Both the position numbers and the translations under genes were made by a program. From NCBI RefSeq assembly GCF_048771995.1, contig NC_133059.1, positions 387,001 to 451,000 on the forward strand: 64,000 nt of DNA. Direction: 5' to 3'. Positions within the stretch are counted from its first letter, which is position 1, and each line of letters begins with the position of its first letter. The notes beneath the pieces were generated by a model. The model saw nothing but the letters and a program-made list of their open reading frames with translations. It was not told the origin of the DNA and did not search any database. The stretch comes from Taeniopygia guttata. Lineage: Eukaryota > Chordata > Aves > Passeriformes > Estrildidae. This document shows, one piece after another, positions 43,530-55,429 of the stretch.

Positions 43530-44834
43530 CTGCCAAAGCAGAAAGCTCAGGCACTGTGCTCGGAATAGGCTCGTCTGATGCAAAGCTGTCAGAGCAATGT
43601 GAGGGCAGAGCCAGCCCAGCTGTGCCCAGGGCAGAGGCCAGCAGAGCCCTGGCAGAGCCCAGAGCAGCCTCAGCACCCGCAGAGCCCGGCTGCAAGGAGA
43701 GAAACCAGAAAGCCCCGTCAGCTGAAGGCTGCTGTCCCCTTGTCCCAGCTGCCCACAGAGCCCAGGCCATGCTGGCTGTGCCCAGAGCTGTGCCCAGAGC
43801 TGCCCATCACTGCTGCCTTTGGGAGCAGAGCAGGAGGGCAGGACCTTCCCAGCCTGCAGCCAGCCACAGCACATCCAGCCCCTCAGCAGCTGCCCAGAGC
43901 AAGAGACTCCTTGTGCTTGTTGCTGTCTCCCAAAAGCTCTGATCCCACCATGCCAAGCAGACGGGGACTCACCTCACGCCATCCTCCGCTGGGAGAAAAG
44001 CTGGTCCCAAACGATGTCCTCAGCCTTCTCCAAGGGCACGGCCCATCCACGCTGCAGCTGCTCCCAGGCACTTCCCAATCCTGACTGGACTTTACATAGA
44101 ACGCTTCCTCTAGAAAAACAAACAACAAACTGTTGAAAAGAGATTAGAGACAAGGGGAAACAAGAAAAAAACTCTTATCTCTGTCAGAGGTCTGAGGAAG
44201 GCCCAACCCCTACATGCTAGGGAAAATCCCACCCATGGGGGAGAGAAGGCCACACTTTCTCTCTTCCCTCCTGCACTGCCCCCCAAAATAACAGTGATCC
44301 CAAAGCAAACAAGGGCAGTGGAGCAGCCCAAGCCCTTCCTTGCCTGCAAAGCAAAGCAGCCCCTGCACAGGTTCTGGAGTCCCACCTCTGCTCCCGCCAT
44401 GGGGGTTTCTCTGTGCCGGGCTGGCTGCCCCAGCCCCAGCCCCAGCCTCAGCCCAGGCCATGCTGGGTGCTGGGGGCTGTTGGCAGGGCCAGGAGCCAAC
44501 TCCCATCTTGTATCCACCCCAGCCCATGCCCCCAGCCCTGCCAAAAAGCAGCTGGGCAGCTGACTGAAGTTGCATCTGCCCCAGCAAAGGGAGAAACTTT
44601 TGTTCCCAGCCAGTCTGAGCAATGCCCAAATCTGGGAGCATTTCCCCGGCTGTGGACTCATCTGCGAATTCGCTGTGGAGCCTGGCTTTGAAGACGGTGC
44701 CAGAAGTCCATCATCTTCAGCTGCCAGTGGCCAGGTTGAGGAAGAGGTTGTCATCCTTGATGTTGTCGTCGCTGTCTCCAGCAGCAGCAGCAGCCCCACC
44801 TGGTACAACTTCTCCAAGGACTCCTTCTCCTTCC
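43530..44834 (-). pseudogene. Decayed PIM-like kinase relic downstream of copy 2
   Basis: Counterpart of the unit 1 relic: blocks at 44,662-44,834, about 43,977-44,089 and 43,530-43,689. In this copy the middle part reads closer to a kinase (DDNLFLNLATG) because of one extra base relative to unit 1, but stops follow and the DFG is lost. The 43,530-43,689 block keeps good splice sites and reads SDSFASDEPIPSTVPELSAL. Confidence 0.45.
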
Positions 44835-45108
44835 CTGGGGGTCAGACCAGGCTGTCAGGGTTCTGCCCAGGGCCCCAGCTGTCAGGGAAGCAGGACAAGC
44901 AAAACCAGCTCGGATGGCAGCCACCAGTGCTGGGCAGAGCAGCTCAGCTCCAGCACAAGGCTGCGTGTTCCCACCCAACAATCCCAGTGCATTGATACAG
45001 GCAGGGAAAAAAGTCTGGGTTTCCTTGCTTCTGATTGCCAGGGCATGTGTGGACCTGTAACTTACCAGGGCCCTGGAGCAAAGTGTGCATGTGGCTCTCT
45101 CCCTTTTT

Positions 45109-47685
45109 CTATGGCAGGTGAATATCCTGTATCCAAGGATCATAGAACAGGTCTTCTAATGAAGGTCTGTCCAAGAAGTGCATGGATAAACACCACCTGA
45201 TAAGATCTTGGCACTCTGGGCAGAGAAACCAGAAACCAGCGGTCAGCTAGAGAAGGCTCCTGTCTGCTTTGCCCCACTCTTCCCATGCCCAGGCCATGCT
45301 GCTTTTGTGCTCAGAGCTGTGCCTAAACTTTCCCATCAATTCCCTGTTGTGGAGGAGAGCAGGAGAGCAGGACATGTGGCACCTCCTCAGCGGCTGCCAG
45401 AGCGAGATGCTCACGAGCTGCTGCTGTCTCCCAGCACTGGTATTCCCCCGTGGCCAGAGATGAGGATCCACCTGGAGAGAGCCGCTGTGGCAGCGAGAGC
45501 TGATGGTCCCAGCTGATCTTCCGGCCCCTCCTGAAAGGGTGCTGCCCGCAGACCATCTGGTGCAGCAGGATGCCCAGGGACCAGATCGTTGCTGCCTCGC
45601 CATGGTACCAGCCCAAGTGGGTCCATTCTGGGGGGCTGTATGACAGTGTTCCTATGGAATACAGATGGAGTTCATCAGGGGGATGCTGCTGCTTCCAGAG
45701 CCTGGCCCCAGCATCCCTGGGCGTGCAGGGGCCGCCCCAGTGGCACACGGGGCGACTGCTGCACTCTCGCCAGCACCTGGGACATGTGTACAAACTCAGG
45801 GCTGGACAAGAAGCCACTGGTGTTGGAAGAGGGCAGCAGAAGCCCCGGCAAGGCCTGACCGTGACATGCAAAGCAAAAACCCACTCAGGGCTGGGGGAAA
45901 AATCATCTCCTTATCCTCCCTGCCTGCAGTGCCCTAAAAATATTATGAAGCCAAGGCAAACAAGGTGAGTGGAGCAGCCCAAGCCCTTCCTCTCACCTGC
46001 ACACCAAACTGGCTGGTGCACTGGTTCTGGCTCCCTCCTATGCTACCCCCACCCACGGGTGCTTTTGTCGGGCTGGCTGCTGCTGCTCCAACCCCAGCCC
46101 CAGGCAGAGTGGTGGGCAAAGGCTGCCAGTGGGGCTGGAAGATGCCTCCCCACCCAGCCCCGCTCAAAAGCAACTCAGGGGAAGGCTCAGTACCCTGACT
46201 GACAGCAAAAGGGAGAATCCTCGCTGCCACACCCAGCTTGGCCTGTGAGATGTTGGGCCATGAGGTGGCGGGACCGGGAGCACACCCCTGCCCAGGCTCA
46301 CCTGCAAAGTGAGTGTAGGCTGTGTCTTGCAGGTAGGTGCCACAGCCAAAGTCGATCAATTTTGCCTGGCCAGTGGCCAGGTCAACCAGGATGTTCTCTG
46401 GTTTGATGTCGCGGTGCAGGACCCCACGGCTGGTGCAGTGCCGCACGGCCTCCAGCACCTGGCGGAACAGCTGCCGTGCCACCTCTTCAGACAGGAACCT
46501 CCGTGCCCGAATGAAATGCAGGAGGTCCTGAGACCGCTCCGGCCGCTCCAGCACCATCACGATGTTGTTGGGGAGCTCAAGCCACTCCAGCAGCTGGACC
46601 ACGCCAGGGAAGCCAGTGGACACCTTGTCCAGCAGCACGATCTCCAGGGGTGCGCTGGTGCCGTCGGGCTGCGGGAGGACCACGGTGCCACCAGTGGGAC
46701 TGATGTCCTGCCAGGGCTGGGGAACCCCTCAGCCAGCCCGGGATGCTCTGCGCCCTGCGCTGGCCCCACGCCCGCTCCCCATCGAGGGGTCCTGGTGGCT
46801 TCCCCCATGCCGGGCCTCGCCTCATCCCCGCCCGGCACGGCCCGGCTGTTCCCGCTGGCCCCGCTCACTCACCAGCTCGTCCCAGTGCCGGACGTGGTTC
46901 CGTGGCACCCTTTTGATGGCCACCTGCAAACCAAAGGCACCACCGGGTTCAGCTCGCCGCCCGCCCTGCCGAGCCCCATCCTCCTCCTCCCTCCTCCTCC
47001 TCCTCCTCTGCCTCCTCCTCCTCCTCCTCCGCCTCCTCCTCCTCCTCTTCCTTCTCTTCCTCCTCCTCCTCCTCCTCCTCCTCCTGCGCCCGCCGCTGGC
47101 CCCGCCGCTCACCGGGGCACCGTCCGAGAGCCGCGTGGCTGCGAAGACGCTGCCGAAGCCGCCGCGCCCCAGCAGCGAACCCACTCGGTAGCGCTGCTGC
47201 AGCGCCTCCTGCGCCTTCCCTGCGGGCGGGACGCGGCTGTCAGCGCTCGGCCCGGGGCCAGGAGCGGCCCCCGAGCGCCCCTCAACCGCCGCGGGCCGGC
47301 CATCCCCAGGCCTTCGGTCTCGGGAACGGGACACGGGAGGCTCGGGGCCGGCGGCCGCGCTGCTGAGCAGCGGCGGAGCTCGGGCCGGGGAAGCCGCGGC
47401 GGAGGCGGCAGCGGCCGTGCCGCGTGTGTCCTCCGCGGGGCCCGGGAGGAGCCGGGGCCGGGGCCGGGGCCGGGGCCGGGGCCGGGGCCGGGGCCGGAGC
47501 CTGCGCCGGGGCCGGGGCCGGGCTCGGGCCAGGCGGAGCCAAAGGGCCCAGCCCCGGGCACTGATGCCCGCCCAGCAGCGCCACCGCCAGCACGCCCAGA
47601 GCCGGGCGGAGGCGAGACCGCGGCGGGGCGGGCGGGGGCGGGGACGGGGCAGCCCCGCCCGGGGCCGGGGGCGGGCCGGGGGCAT
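45109..47685 (-). CDS. PIM-like serine/threonine kinase, copy 2 (425 aa, 5 exons, apparently intact)
   Basis: Exons in transcript order: 47,113-47,685; 46,873-46,923; 46,302-46,668; 45,472-45,651; 45,109-45,215 (TAG at 45,109-45,111). Junctions are GT/AG with matching phase, total 1,278 nt. It has the same domain plan as copy 1, shifted by four residues: GRGGFG loop, VAIK, ERP hinge, [15 protein letters not shown] and the [13 protein letters not shown] tail. Protein differences lie mainly in the N-terminal low-complexity part: three more Pro-Arg repeats, a three-residue deletion and an extra Ser. There is one Arg-to-His change in exon 2 (PRNHVRHW). Start ATG is 47,683-47,685, with a second in-frame ATG at 47,698-47,700 and an open frame to 48,054. 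The promoter-like cluster lies 650 bp upstream, much closer than in copy 1. Confidence 0.92.
46979..47090. repeat. (CCT)n tract in PIM-like copy 2 intron 1
   Basis: About 110 bp, mostly pure CCT, within the 189-bp intron 1. Confidence 0.93.
47457..47500. repeat. GGGGCC hexanucleotide repeat (7 units) in coding exon 1, copy 2
   Basis: Seven GGGGCC units on the plus strand, against four in copy 1. They encode a longer Pro-Arg run without changing frame. Confidence 0.88.
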
Positions 47686-48132
47686 GGCCCGGCCCGGCAT
47701 GGGGGAGAAGGAGGCGGGGAGAGGGGAGGGACAGCGGGTGAGGGACACCGAGAGGAAGGTGTCCCACAGCCGGAGAGAAAGAAGAGAAAGAGAAAGAAGA
47801 GAAAAACTGCTTTTGCTGCCGCTGCTGCCGCCGCTGCTGCCGCCGCCGCCGCTGCTGCCTCTGCAACTGAAGCACCGAGGCCGTTTGTCCGCGTGTCCGT
47901 TCCCCGCTCGCCCCACGGCCGAGCCCCGCGCGCCCCGGGGACAGCCCCTTCCTCTGTCCAAACACGGGAACTTTGCAGTGTTGAGCCCAGATCCAGAGTC
48001 CTGACTCCTGCACACTGGCAGAGAAATCCCCTCCGCTGTGTCGCTGCTGTGCATTGTCCTTGCTGAGGTTCAAACACTATTGGGGCACATTCCCTGGGTG
48101 TAGGATTCGTACCTGCTCCTCCAATTCTCTCC

Positions 48133-48280
48133 TGGGCTGTACTGGGGATGAACTGGGCTGTACTGGGAGGGATTTTAAGGGCACTGGGGCTGTACTGGGC
48201 ATGAACTGGGCTGTGCTGGGAGGGATTGGAGGGGCACGGGGGATGTACTGGGCTGTACTGGGAGAGACTGGAGGGGTTGA
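48133..48280. repeat. Minisatellite, CTGGGCTGTACTGGG-type, unit 2
   Basis: Same family as at 34.6 kb, with more copies here. Confidence 0.8.
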
Positions 48281-48332
48281 ATGGGCTGTTCCCGCCTCTG
48301 CTGCCTCCCATTTGCCGAGGCTCCCGCCCATC

Positions 48333-48480
48333 ACAGCCGCCAACCAATCAGCACCAGGGATTATGGCCTTGGGGGCGGTGCCTGGAGCCTGCGCCATCTT
48401 TTCTTTTGTCTACAACTCCCGTCATGCTCTGCGGCCCCATAGAGCCCCTTTAAAACCGGGACTACAACACCCATCATGCC
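48333..48480. promoter_or_regulatory. Promoter-like cluster: CCAAT, YY1 and two ZNF143/SBS-like motifs (unit 2)
   Basis: CCAAT at 48,344-48,348, GCCATCTT at 48,392-48,399, CTACAACTCCCGTCATG near 48,410-48,426, and ACTACAACACCCATCATG near 48,461-48,478. All motifs are conserved between the two units, and the cluster lies about 650 bp from the kinase start codon. Confidence 0.6.
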
Positions 48481-49109
48481 CCGCGCACCACAGACCCTCG
48501 GTATCCGCCCCCATCTGTCCCACAAGTGTCCCCCAGACCCTCCGGGATCCCCAAGTGCCCCTCAGCGCCCATTCAGGACCCCCAAAATTTCACTGGCAAA
48601 GTACAGAAGAACAAGAAACTTTGGAAAAGCATTTAATACAAAACCAATCCAGTTTAAATCACTTGTCATAGGAGTAACTTCATTCACTCAGCCCATTTAG
48701 TCTGGAAAGGTTTAAAGGCTTAAGTTGTTCAGGTACCCAAAAATGTTCCATATAAAGAGCATTAGAAGGAGAGGAAGGAGAGACAGAGAAAGACAGAAGC
48801 TCCACAGTGTGGGAATCCAGGGCTTCCCTCTGGCTGCCCTGGCAGGTCTGGGACCCTGGCAGGGGTCAGGAACCCCCCTGTACAGAGCCCCCAGAGACAC
48901 TGTCTCTGATCTCTGTCCATGGAAAAGAGTTTTCAGTCCTACAGGATGAATTACAAGCTCTGAGTGTTTGATACGAGTAATAATTAAGTGTGACACGAGT
49001 GCAAAAGTAAAATTTTAGGTTTCTAGATTAGGGGTTCAGAGGGGACAAGATGGAGGAAATTGGGTGTGTCATGTCCTTTTTCTCCTCCTTCATGCCCTCC
49101 CTGTTTCAC

Positions 49110-49262
49110 GGGAAAGGCCTCGCAGCGTTTTTCACAGACAGCGTCCGGACGTCTGTAATTCTTTGCTTTTTATTGTCTTGTAATTGTCCTAACTCTTAAA
49201 TTTTTATTATTCTAATTGTTAATTTATTACTCTAATTATTAAACTTTATTCTTATTAAATAA
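49110..49262 (+). mobile_element. LTR fragment related to the ERV at 56.9-57.7 kb
   Basis: GTAATTCTTTGCTTTTTATT and the following TGTCTTGTAATTGTCCTA block are shared with 57,612-57,660, and both places carry a GCGTTTTTCACA phrase. It sits exactly at the right border of duplication unit 2. Confidence 0.6.
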
Positions 49263-49438
49263 ACTCAGGGATGCTGAGAGGGACAGGAGGGGCTTTGGTG
49301 CGTCCTGGTGAGGTGAGGAAGGGATGAAGAGGGAGGTTTCGGGGGATCCTGAGTGGGCTGGGAGCGACCAGGAGGGTGCTTGGAGGGGATTGGGTGTCTG
49401 TGAGAGTTTTTGGGGGGTCCTGACCCCTGTGGACCCCC

Positions 49439-50515
49439 CAGCCCGGGCACAGGGAGGGAATTTATTAATTACCAAACCACGGGGACAACAGACCCAGCCC
49501 AGGCACAGGGAGGGAATTTATTAATTACCGACCAAACCCACGGGGACAACAGACCTGAAACGTGAACTTTAAGGCATTTAGAGATTTTGAGGAGCTAAGA
49601 TTTTAGTTAGAAATAAGCCTTACTAAAGTTAATTAAAATAAGAATAATAAATGAGTAGGCCTTGATGAAGTTAGGAGTTAGTAGTTAACTAATAATTAAT
49701 TGCTTGTCAGCACAATGTTTGGTTAGCTGGGTTTATAATGAAGAATATAGAAACTGATAAATAGCTTTTAGGAACATAAGACAATTGTGGGCCTCCTCTG
49801 TTCTGAAACCAGTTGAAGACAAGGAATGGGAGTTCTACCAAGAGTTCATTTATCATACTTGCATTGAAAAGGTAGAAAGGTCAGAACGAGGAAGACTTCA
49901 TTTACTTCTTCATTTTGGGACCCCTCCCCATGAAAGGGACCACCGACCCATTTCAAGGGACAAACTACGCATGCTTAATAGCTTTTGGAGTGATTAGCAT
50001 ACGAAGCGGGGAATGGGATGTACCAAAATTATGAATATGCATTTGTATTTTGTATATTCAATACTTGTATGGATAAAAAGACTCTGTAATCATCTGGAGG
50101 GTGCGGTGTGTATTTGGGAGTGACCCCACACAGAATAAACACACACTTTCCAACTCTAAACTGTCAGAGAGTTTTTGTCCGTCACAGTTGGATATCGATA
50201 CTAGATCAATATCCGTATTTCTTTAATAAATCAGACCCAGCCCGGGCACAGGGAGGGAATTTATTAATTACCAACCAAACCACGGGGACAACAGACCCAG
50301 CCCGGGCACAGGGAGGGAATTTATTAATTACCAAACCACGGGGACAACAGACCCAGCCCGGGCACAGGGAGGGAATTTATTAATTACCAAACCCACGGGG
50401 ACAACAGACCCAGCCCGGGCACAGGGAGGGAATTTATTAATTACCAAACCACGGGGACAACAGACCCAGCCTGGGCACAGGGAGGGAATTTATTACCAAC
50501 CAAACCACGGCAGCA
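49439..50515. repeat. Minisatellite, about 57-61 bp unit, seven copies, split by a solo LTR
   Basis: The unit begins CAGCCCGGGCACAGGGAGGG and contains AATTTATTAATTACC and CGGGGACAACAGACC. Two copies lie left (49,439-49,555) and five right (50,237-50,515) of the LTR insertion. Confidence 0.93.
49556..50233 (+). mobile_element. Solo LTR inserted into the minisatellite, 4-bp target duplication
   Basis: Starts TGAAACGTGAAC and ends ..AATAAATCA, flanked on both sides by GACC (49,552-49,555 and 50,234-50,237), a 4-bp duplication as in ERV1/gamma-like elements. It holds a TATA-like GGATAAAAAG (about 50,072) and an AATAAA (about 50,132-50,137). It looks whole and comparatively young. Confidence 0.7.
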
Positions 50516-50633
50516 CGAGGAGAAGGGAAAGAAATCCCTCCAACACCTTCCCCCCACCCAACGGGGATCACCCACAACAGGGTTATCCACCAAGGAGAGA
50601 CAGTTGGATAAACGAGTTTAGACCAAAGCCAAT

Positions 50634-50639
50634 TTTATT
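50634..50639 (-). terminator. Candidate poly(A) signal for the zinc-finger gene
   Basis: AATAAA on the minus strand, about 470 bp past the zinc-finger stop codon. The surrounding sequence may itself be a reverse LTR, so the assignment is tentative. Confidence 0.35.
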
Positions 50640-51104
50640 GTGTGTACCAGGTGTTTATACAGGGATTTACTTGTAGGGTGCTTATTTAGGGCTCTGGTTT
50701 TGGTACAATTTCCCATTGGTTACACATTCCTCATGACATGACATCACCTGGTAACATTATTTTATCACAAAGTCTCACACCACGTTGCTCGGTCACTTCT
50801 TGCCCAGGGAGACTTAAACTGTGTCTGTGTCTCCCACAGTTTCTGCTCAGTCAGGCCTCAGATACCGGGCCCCTTTATCAGCTCCATTGCTTTACTCTCT
50901 GTTTTATTCCCCATACGGGGGCACCAGGGCTCTGCCCAACGGGGATCACTGGGGATCATCCAGCCCGGATCCTCCCATGGGGGATGGAGCTGGAGCAGCG
51001 CACCAAGTTCTTCCCTCACTCTCTTCCCTCACTCCAAGCTCTTCCCTCACTCTCTTCCCTCACTCCAAGCTCTTCCCTCACTCGGGGCACTCACAGGGCT
51101 TCCC

Positions 51105-52124
51105 TTAGTGGTGCCTCCGTTGGTGCTGGGTCAAGTTTGAGCTCCTGGAGAAGCTCTTCCCACACTCCCCACACTTGTAGGGCCTCTCCCCGGTGTGGAT
51201 GCGCCGGTGCACGGTGAGGCTGGAGTTTTGGTTGAAGCCCTTCCCGCAGTCGGGGCAGCGGAAGGGCCTCTCCTCTGTGTGAATCCGCTCATGTAGGAGG
51301 AGATTGGAGCTGGTCTGAAACCTCTTCCCACACTGGGGACACTCGTAGGGCCTCTCCCCTGTGTGGATGCGCTGGTGTGTTCTCAGGCCTGAGCTCCGCC
51401 CAAAGCTCTTCCCACATTCCAAGCACTCATAGGGCCGTTCCCCAGTGTGGATCACCAGGTGTGCCATCAGGCCAGACTTGTGTCTGAAACGCTTCCCACA
51501 CCTCCCACACTCGTAGGGCCTCTCCCCGGTGTGGATGCGCTGGTGTGTTCTCAGACCTGAGCTCCGCCCAAAGCTCTTCCCACATTCCAAGCACTCATAG
51601 GGCCGTTCCCCAGTGTGGATCACCAGGTGTGCCATCAGGCCAGACTTGTGTCTGAAACCCTTCCCACACCTCCCACACTCGTAGGGCCTCTCCCCGGTGT
51701 GGATGCGCCGGTGCTCGGTGAGGCTGGAGTTGTGCTTGAAGCCCTCCCCGCAGTCGGGGCAGCGGAAGGGCCTCTCCTCTGTGTGAATCCGCTCATGTAG
51801 GAGGAGATTGGAGCTGGTCCGAAACCTCTTCCCACACTCCCCACACTCGTAGGGCCTCTCCCCAGTGTGGATCCTCTGGTGCCGGATCAGGCTGGATCTC
51901 TGGCTGAAACCCTTCCCACATTCCAAGCACTTGTGGGGCTTCTCCCTGCCATGAGGCTTCTCCACCAGCTCCGAGCTCCGGCTGGATCTCTGCCCGCCTT
52001 CCTGGCTCAGGGGGGCTCTTTCCTCCCCACAGCTCCCTGGGCTGGGTTTGCAGCTCCTCCTCCTGCAGCATCTCCGGGGCTTTTCCTCCTCCTCCATGCA
52101 GACACGCCCAGGGAATGAAAAATC
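51105..52124 (-). CDS. C2H2 zinc-finger protein, ten fingers, terminal coding exon
   Basis: One exon from an acceptor (ccaaaccag, exon start 52,124) to TAA at 51,105-51,107. The ATG at 52,095-52,097 gives 330 aa. The frame is open for nine codons 5' of it (DFSFPGRVC), so an upstream exon may add more N-terminus. Residues 1-54 are a basic, Cys/Arg/Ser-rich linker of the type found before fingers in avian ZNFs. Fingers fill 55-330: ten CX2C-X12-HX3H modules joined by TGERPY/TEERPF linkers, all with their Cys and His ligands. Fingers 6-7 nearly duplicate fingers 4-5 (RHKSGLMAH / GRSSGLRTH), a 168-bp internal duplication. Fingers 2/8 and 3/9 are also paired. No KRAB or SCAN domain is visible. Likely a nuclear DNA-binding regulator, target unknown. 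Confidence 0.9.
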   Translation of the reverse strand, partial: DFSFPGRVCMEEEEKPRRCCRRRSCKPSPGSCGEERAPLSQEGGQRSSRSSELVEKPHGREKPHKCLECGKGFSQRSSLIRHQRIHTGERPYECGECGKRFRTSSNLLLHERIHTEERPFRCPDCGEGFKHNSSLTEHRRIHTGERPYECGRCGKGFRHKSGLMAHLVIHTGERPYECLECGKSFGRSSGLRTHQRIHTGERPYECGRCGKRFRHKSGLMAHLVIHTGERPYECLECGKSFGRSSGLRTHQRIHTGERPYECPQCGKRFQTSSNLLLHERIHTEERPFRCPDCGKGFNQNSSLTVHRRIHTGERPYKCGECGKSFSRSSNLTQHQRRHH

Positions 52125-55100
52125 CTGGTTTGGGGAAAAAAAACAAGAGGAGAGTACCTTGGACTGGAAGTTCCTCCTTGCTCCAGTTCATCTCAGGAAG
52201 TCATTGGGAATCTTATGTCTGTAAGAACCTCCAAAACACCAAGATTCAGCCCAAAAATCCCACAAACTGAGAGATACAGATCAAAAACTCCCCAAACATC
52301 ACAACTCAGCAAAAACCTCCTCCAAAACATAAAGATTCAGCTGCCACATAAAACCAAAGCACCTTTGGAAGCTGGGGATAGAAACCAAGATGCCATGGGT
52401 ACGGCTTTTGCCATTGGCTTGGGCAAGAAGAAGAGCCAGACCCAGGGCAGATATTCAATCATTTCCCCTTGGAATTGATCTGGGGAATTCCTTACCCTGG
52501 GAATTCTCCACCTAGTGCAGGGTGGAGATAAGGGATGCACATTTAAAGCAGTCTGTGGCCAGAATCCTGTCTCTGGTGCCATCTCTCCCCCAGGAAGCTG
52601 TGCTGGCACAGAGCCTGCCTTGGCACTTTGCTGTTGCCAACATCCCAGCAGGACATCGGCCCACACATCCTCTGCTGAAATCCTCGGCCTGGCCACCCTC
52701 CTTTGGCAGCTCCAGCACCGGGGACAGCCCTTGCTGCCACTGCTGCAGCTTCAGCGCTCTCTGGGCCTGCCCTGCCACAGCTGCTGGGCAAGAGCACGGC
52801 ACAATTCCACTCTGGCTCTCACCTACACTCACACACTGCCCTGCCTGCCATGGCATTGATGGAAAATACACCAGCTCATAGACTTTAACATTGTTAACCT
52901 TTCATTTCTCTACTCAGGCTTGCTTTGCCTTGGCCCTGGGGAAAGAAATGTTAAAGCTTTTGTTAAGGGATGTTACACCACTCAATGGAGATGAGTTTAA
53001 CACCTCAACACACTGGGAATGGCCCAAAAGATACCCACAAAGATAACACCCAGCAGCAAAACATCAACCCCAGCAGCAAACAGCAACCAACACCTACCCC
53101 AGACACTGCCAGGGCTGCAGACACCTGGTCTGCAAAAGGCTGAGAAGGAAATCCAGCACTTCCCACCTCATTAACAGCAGAAGCAAAGAAATCCGGGTCC
53201 AAGAGGAAACCAAATACTAAAAACTGCACAACTTGAAACTTTGGAACATTAAACCAGTGGATTTAGACTGGTTCTGACTTTATCAAGTTTGGGAAAAATT
53301 TAGTAAAAGCCACGGAGCTTTTACTCTGATAGTATTTTATTTTTTATATACTCCAATATATTTTACTGATACTTTACGCATCATGGAACAATTTTCTCTG
53401 CACACCCGGGCTATGTGGGGATGGAATGATTTCTGTTGCACATCCTGGCCAGAATCAAGGAATGCCTTGACTCTTCCACTAGACATAGTGGTAGAGTTTT
53501 TATTTTCCTGCAGTTTCAGTGCTAAGTTTAGAGCATTACAGTATTTTTAAATTACTCCTACTTCTATATTTCTGGTTAGGTTTGGGTCAGGGATAAGAGA
53601 ATGAGTTTTTACATAGAGGAGAAGTAGAAAAAATTTCATTGACTTGGAAATTTTTTGTGTATGTTTGTGTGTGGCTCTTAGAGATAGAAAAATTTTGGTC
53701 TGGGTTTTTCGATGTTCACCTTTAGGCAACATTTTGTGAAGCTAGAAGAGATTTAAAGGTGACCCTTTAACTCATAAATAGAAGATTTGAAGGAAAAGAA
53801 TATAATAGAAGATTTGAAAGAAAAAAACCAAGAAAGAACAGCAGGTTGGGGGGGGCACATGTGAGGCTGCTGAAGCTGCTCTGGAAGACAAGCTGCATTC
53901 CAGGCACCCAGGAGGAGCTTTAGAAATGCAAATTAACACTGATGGGGCAGAGTGGGGACAATGTACCTGGCTCTTCTTGCCTGGGGCAGGAATTGGCTGA
54001 TTCCCTCTGCCCCTCACCCCAAGCTCTGCCTGCTTGCACAGATGGAATCTGCACGGCTGAAGGCAGAGCCCATGGTGAGGATCTGACTCTGAAACAGCAA
54101 TGGCTGAGGCTGCAAAGGGAAACAGCAAATGGAGAATGTTGTGAAAATTTCATTAAAATAAGGGGGGGGGATAATCCCCCTGCCCACTCCAACATCTGCT
54201 GCCACTGTCTGTGCTGTACAGGGTGTATCAGAGCACTGGGGCTTTTGCTAGAACAAGTTCAGGGAAATTAGTTGGAATTCAAGTATTTGATTATGTAATT
54301 AGAAAAATGCGGTCAATTGATGCAGCCCCGGCTGCAGGGAGCACCCAAAAATGACGAAAACATGAAGGGCCAGCAGAACAAATCCTACAACACCATGGAC
54401 CAGCCCCTGGGAACCCAAACCAATTCCTATCAGGAGGCAGAGAACCCATTTATCATTTCAATGGCATCATTAGATTAAAAGCTGTCCTCAAAAGATGAAC
54501 CAACCAGACAGCTCCAGCTCCTGACCTTCCTGCCGACCAATCCACTGAAAGAGGAACACAACATTTCACCAGGGGATGAGATCAGATTATCTGTGAGCAG
54601 AAAAAAAGGGAGTTTGGGCAAAACTAAATGGCTCAAACTGCTGTTGGCAAAGAGATGACAAAGGTAAAGTCCTGAGAAAGATAACAAAGGAAATAGGAGA
54701 GCAGTTTATGTATTGGTCCAAACATGGAAAGGATGGGAATGGGACACGCTTTCGTGTCTCCCCGGCACACCAGGGGTTAAACAAATGCTGCTTCTCCTCT
54801 TCTGTGCTGCAGCAACTCTCATCTTTTCACCATGCTCCACACCTTGGCAGTGCAGCTCATCCAGCAGCTGAGCCAGGGGATGCAGGTGGCAGCCAGGCCT
54901 CCTGATCCACAAACGGCTACAAAAGGACAGGGAATGAGGGCACCGAGAACAATCCCAAAACCAAAGAGGACCCGGGAAGAACAAAACAGAGTCAAGGAGT
55001 GAATCTGCCTGGAGAGAGAGCCAGGCACTTGTAGATAAGGAAGCTACGGGAGAAACCCTCAGTTCCAATAAATGTCAAAAATTGACCCACACAGCTACTC

Positions 55101-55429
55101 AAAGTCCCGCTACATTCCCGAACTTCGAGGAGAACAAAGACTTAACAGAGCCATGAATATCGGCTGGTATACAAAAGGAGGGTGCATATTAACGAGGACA
55201 GGCAGCAGGCGCATCGGGAAGTCTGAACCTTCCAAGGACCTCAGCCCGTGGGCAAAGGCAGAGGGAGATGCGGCCGGAAAAATGAGGATAAAAAGGAGGC
55301 TGCGGACTACAACCACGGCAGAGAGCGCACGGCAAATGCCCCACGGCCTCTCCCCCTGCTCGGCAATAAAGTCACTTTTACAGGACTCCTCGCTCTCCTG
55401 CGGCCACAGAAACCTCCGGCAACGGGAAT
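52125..55429. other. Upstream interval of the zinc-finger gene, no certain exon
   Basis: A minus-strand ATG at 52,189-52,191 starts [11 protein letters not shown] and reaches a GTACT donor at about 52,157, but the phase does not join the zinc-finger frame. At 52.5-52.9 kb both strands are open without recognisable motifs. 53.2-55.3 kb is AT-rich with a poly-G run (54,164-54,171). No RNA gene was found. Confidence 0.4.

Larger units (their letters stand above)
42455..49108. repeat. Segmental duplication, unit 2 (6.65 kb)
   Basis: Direct copy of 27,402-35,541. It lacks the 1.3-kb segment found in unit 1 and has a shorter intron-1 CCT tract. Its right border abuts an LTR fragment that starts at about 49,110. 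Confidence 0.93.
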
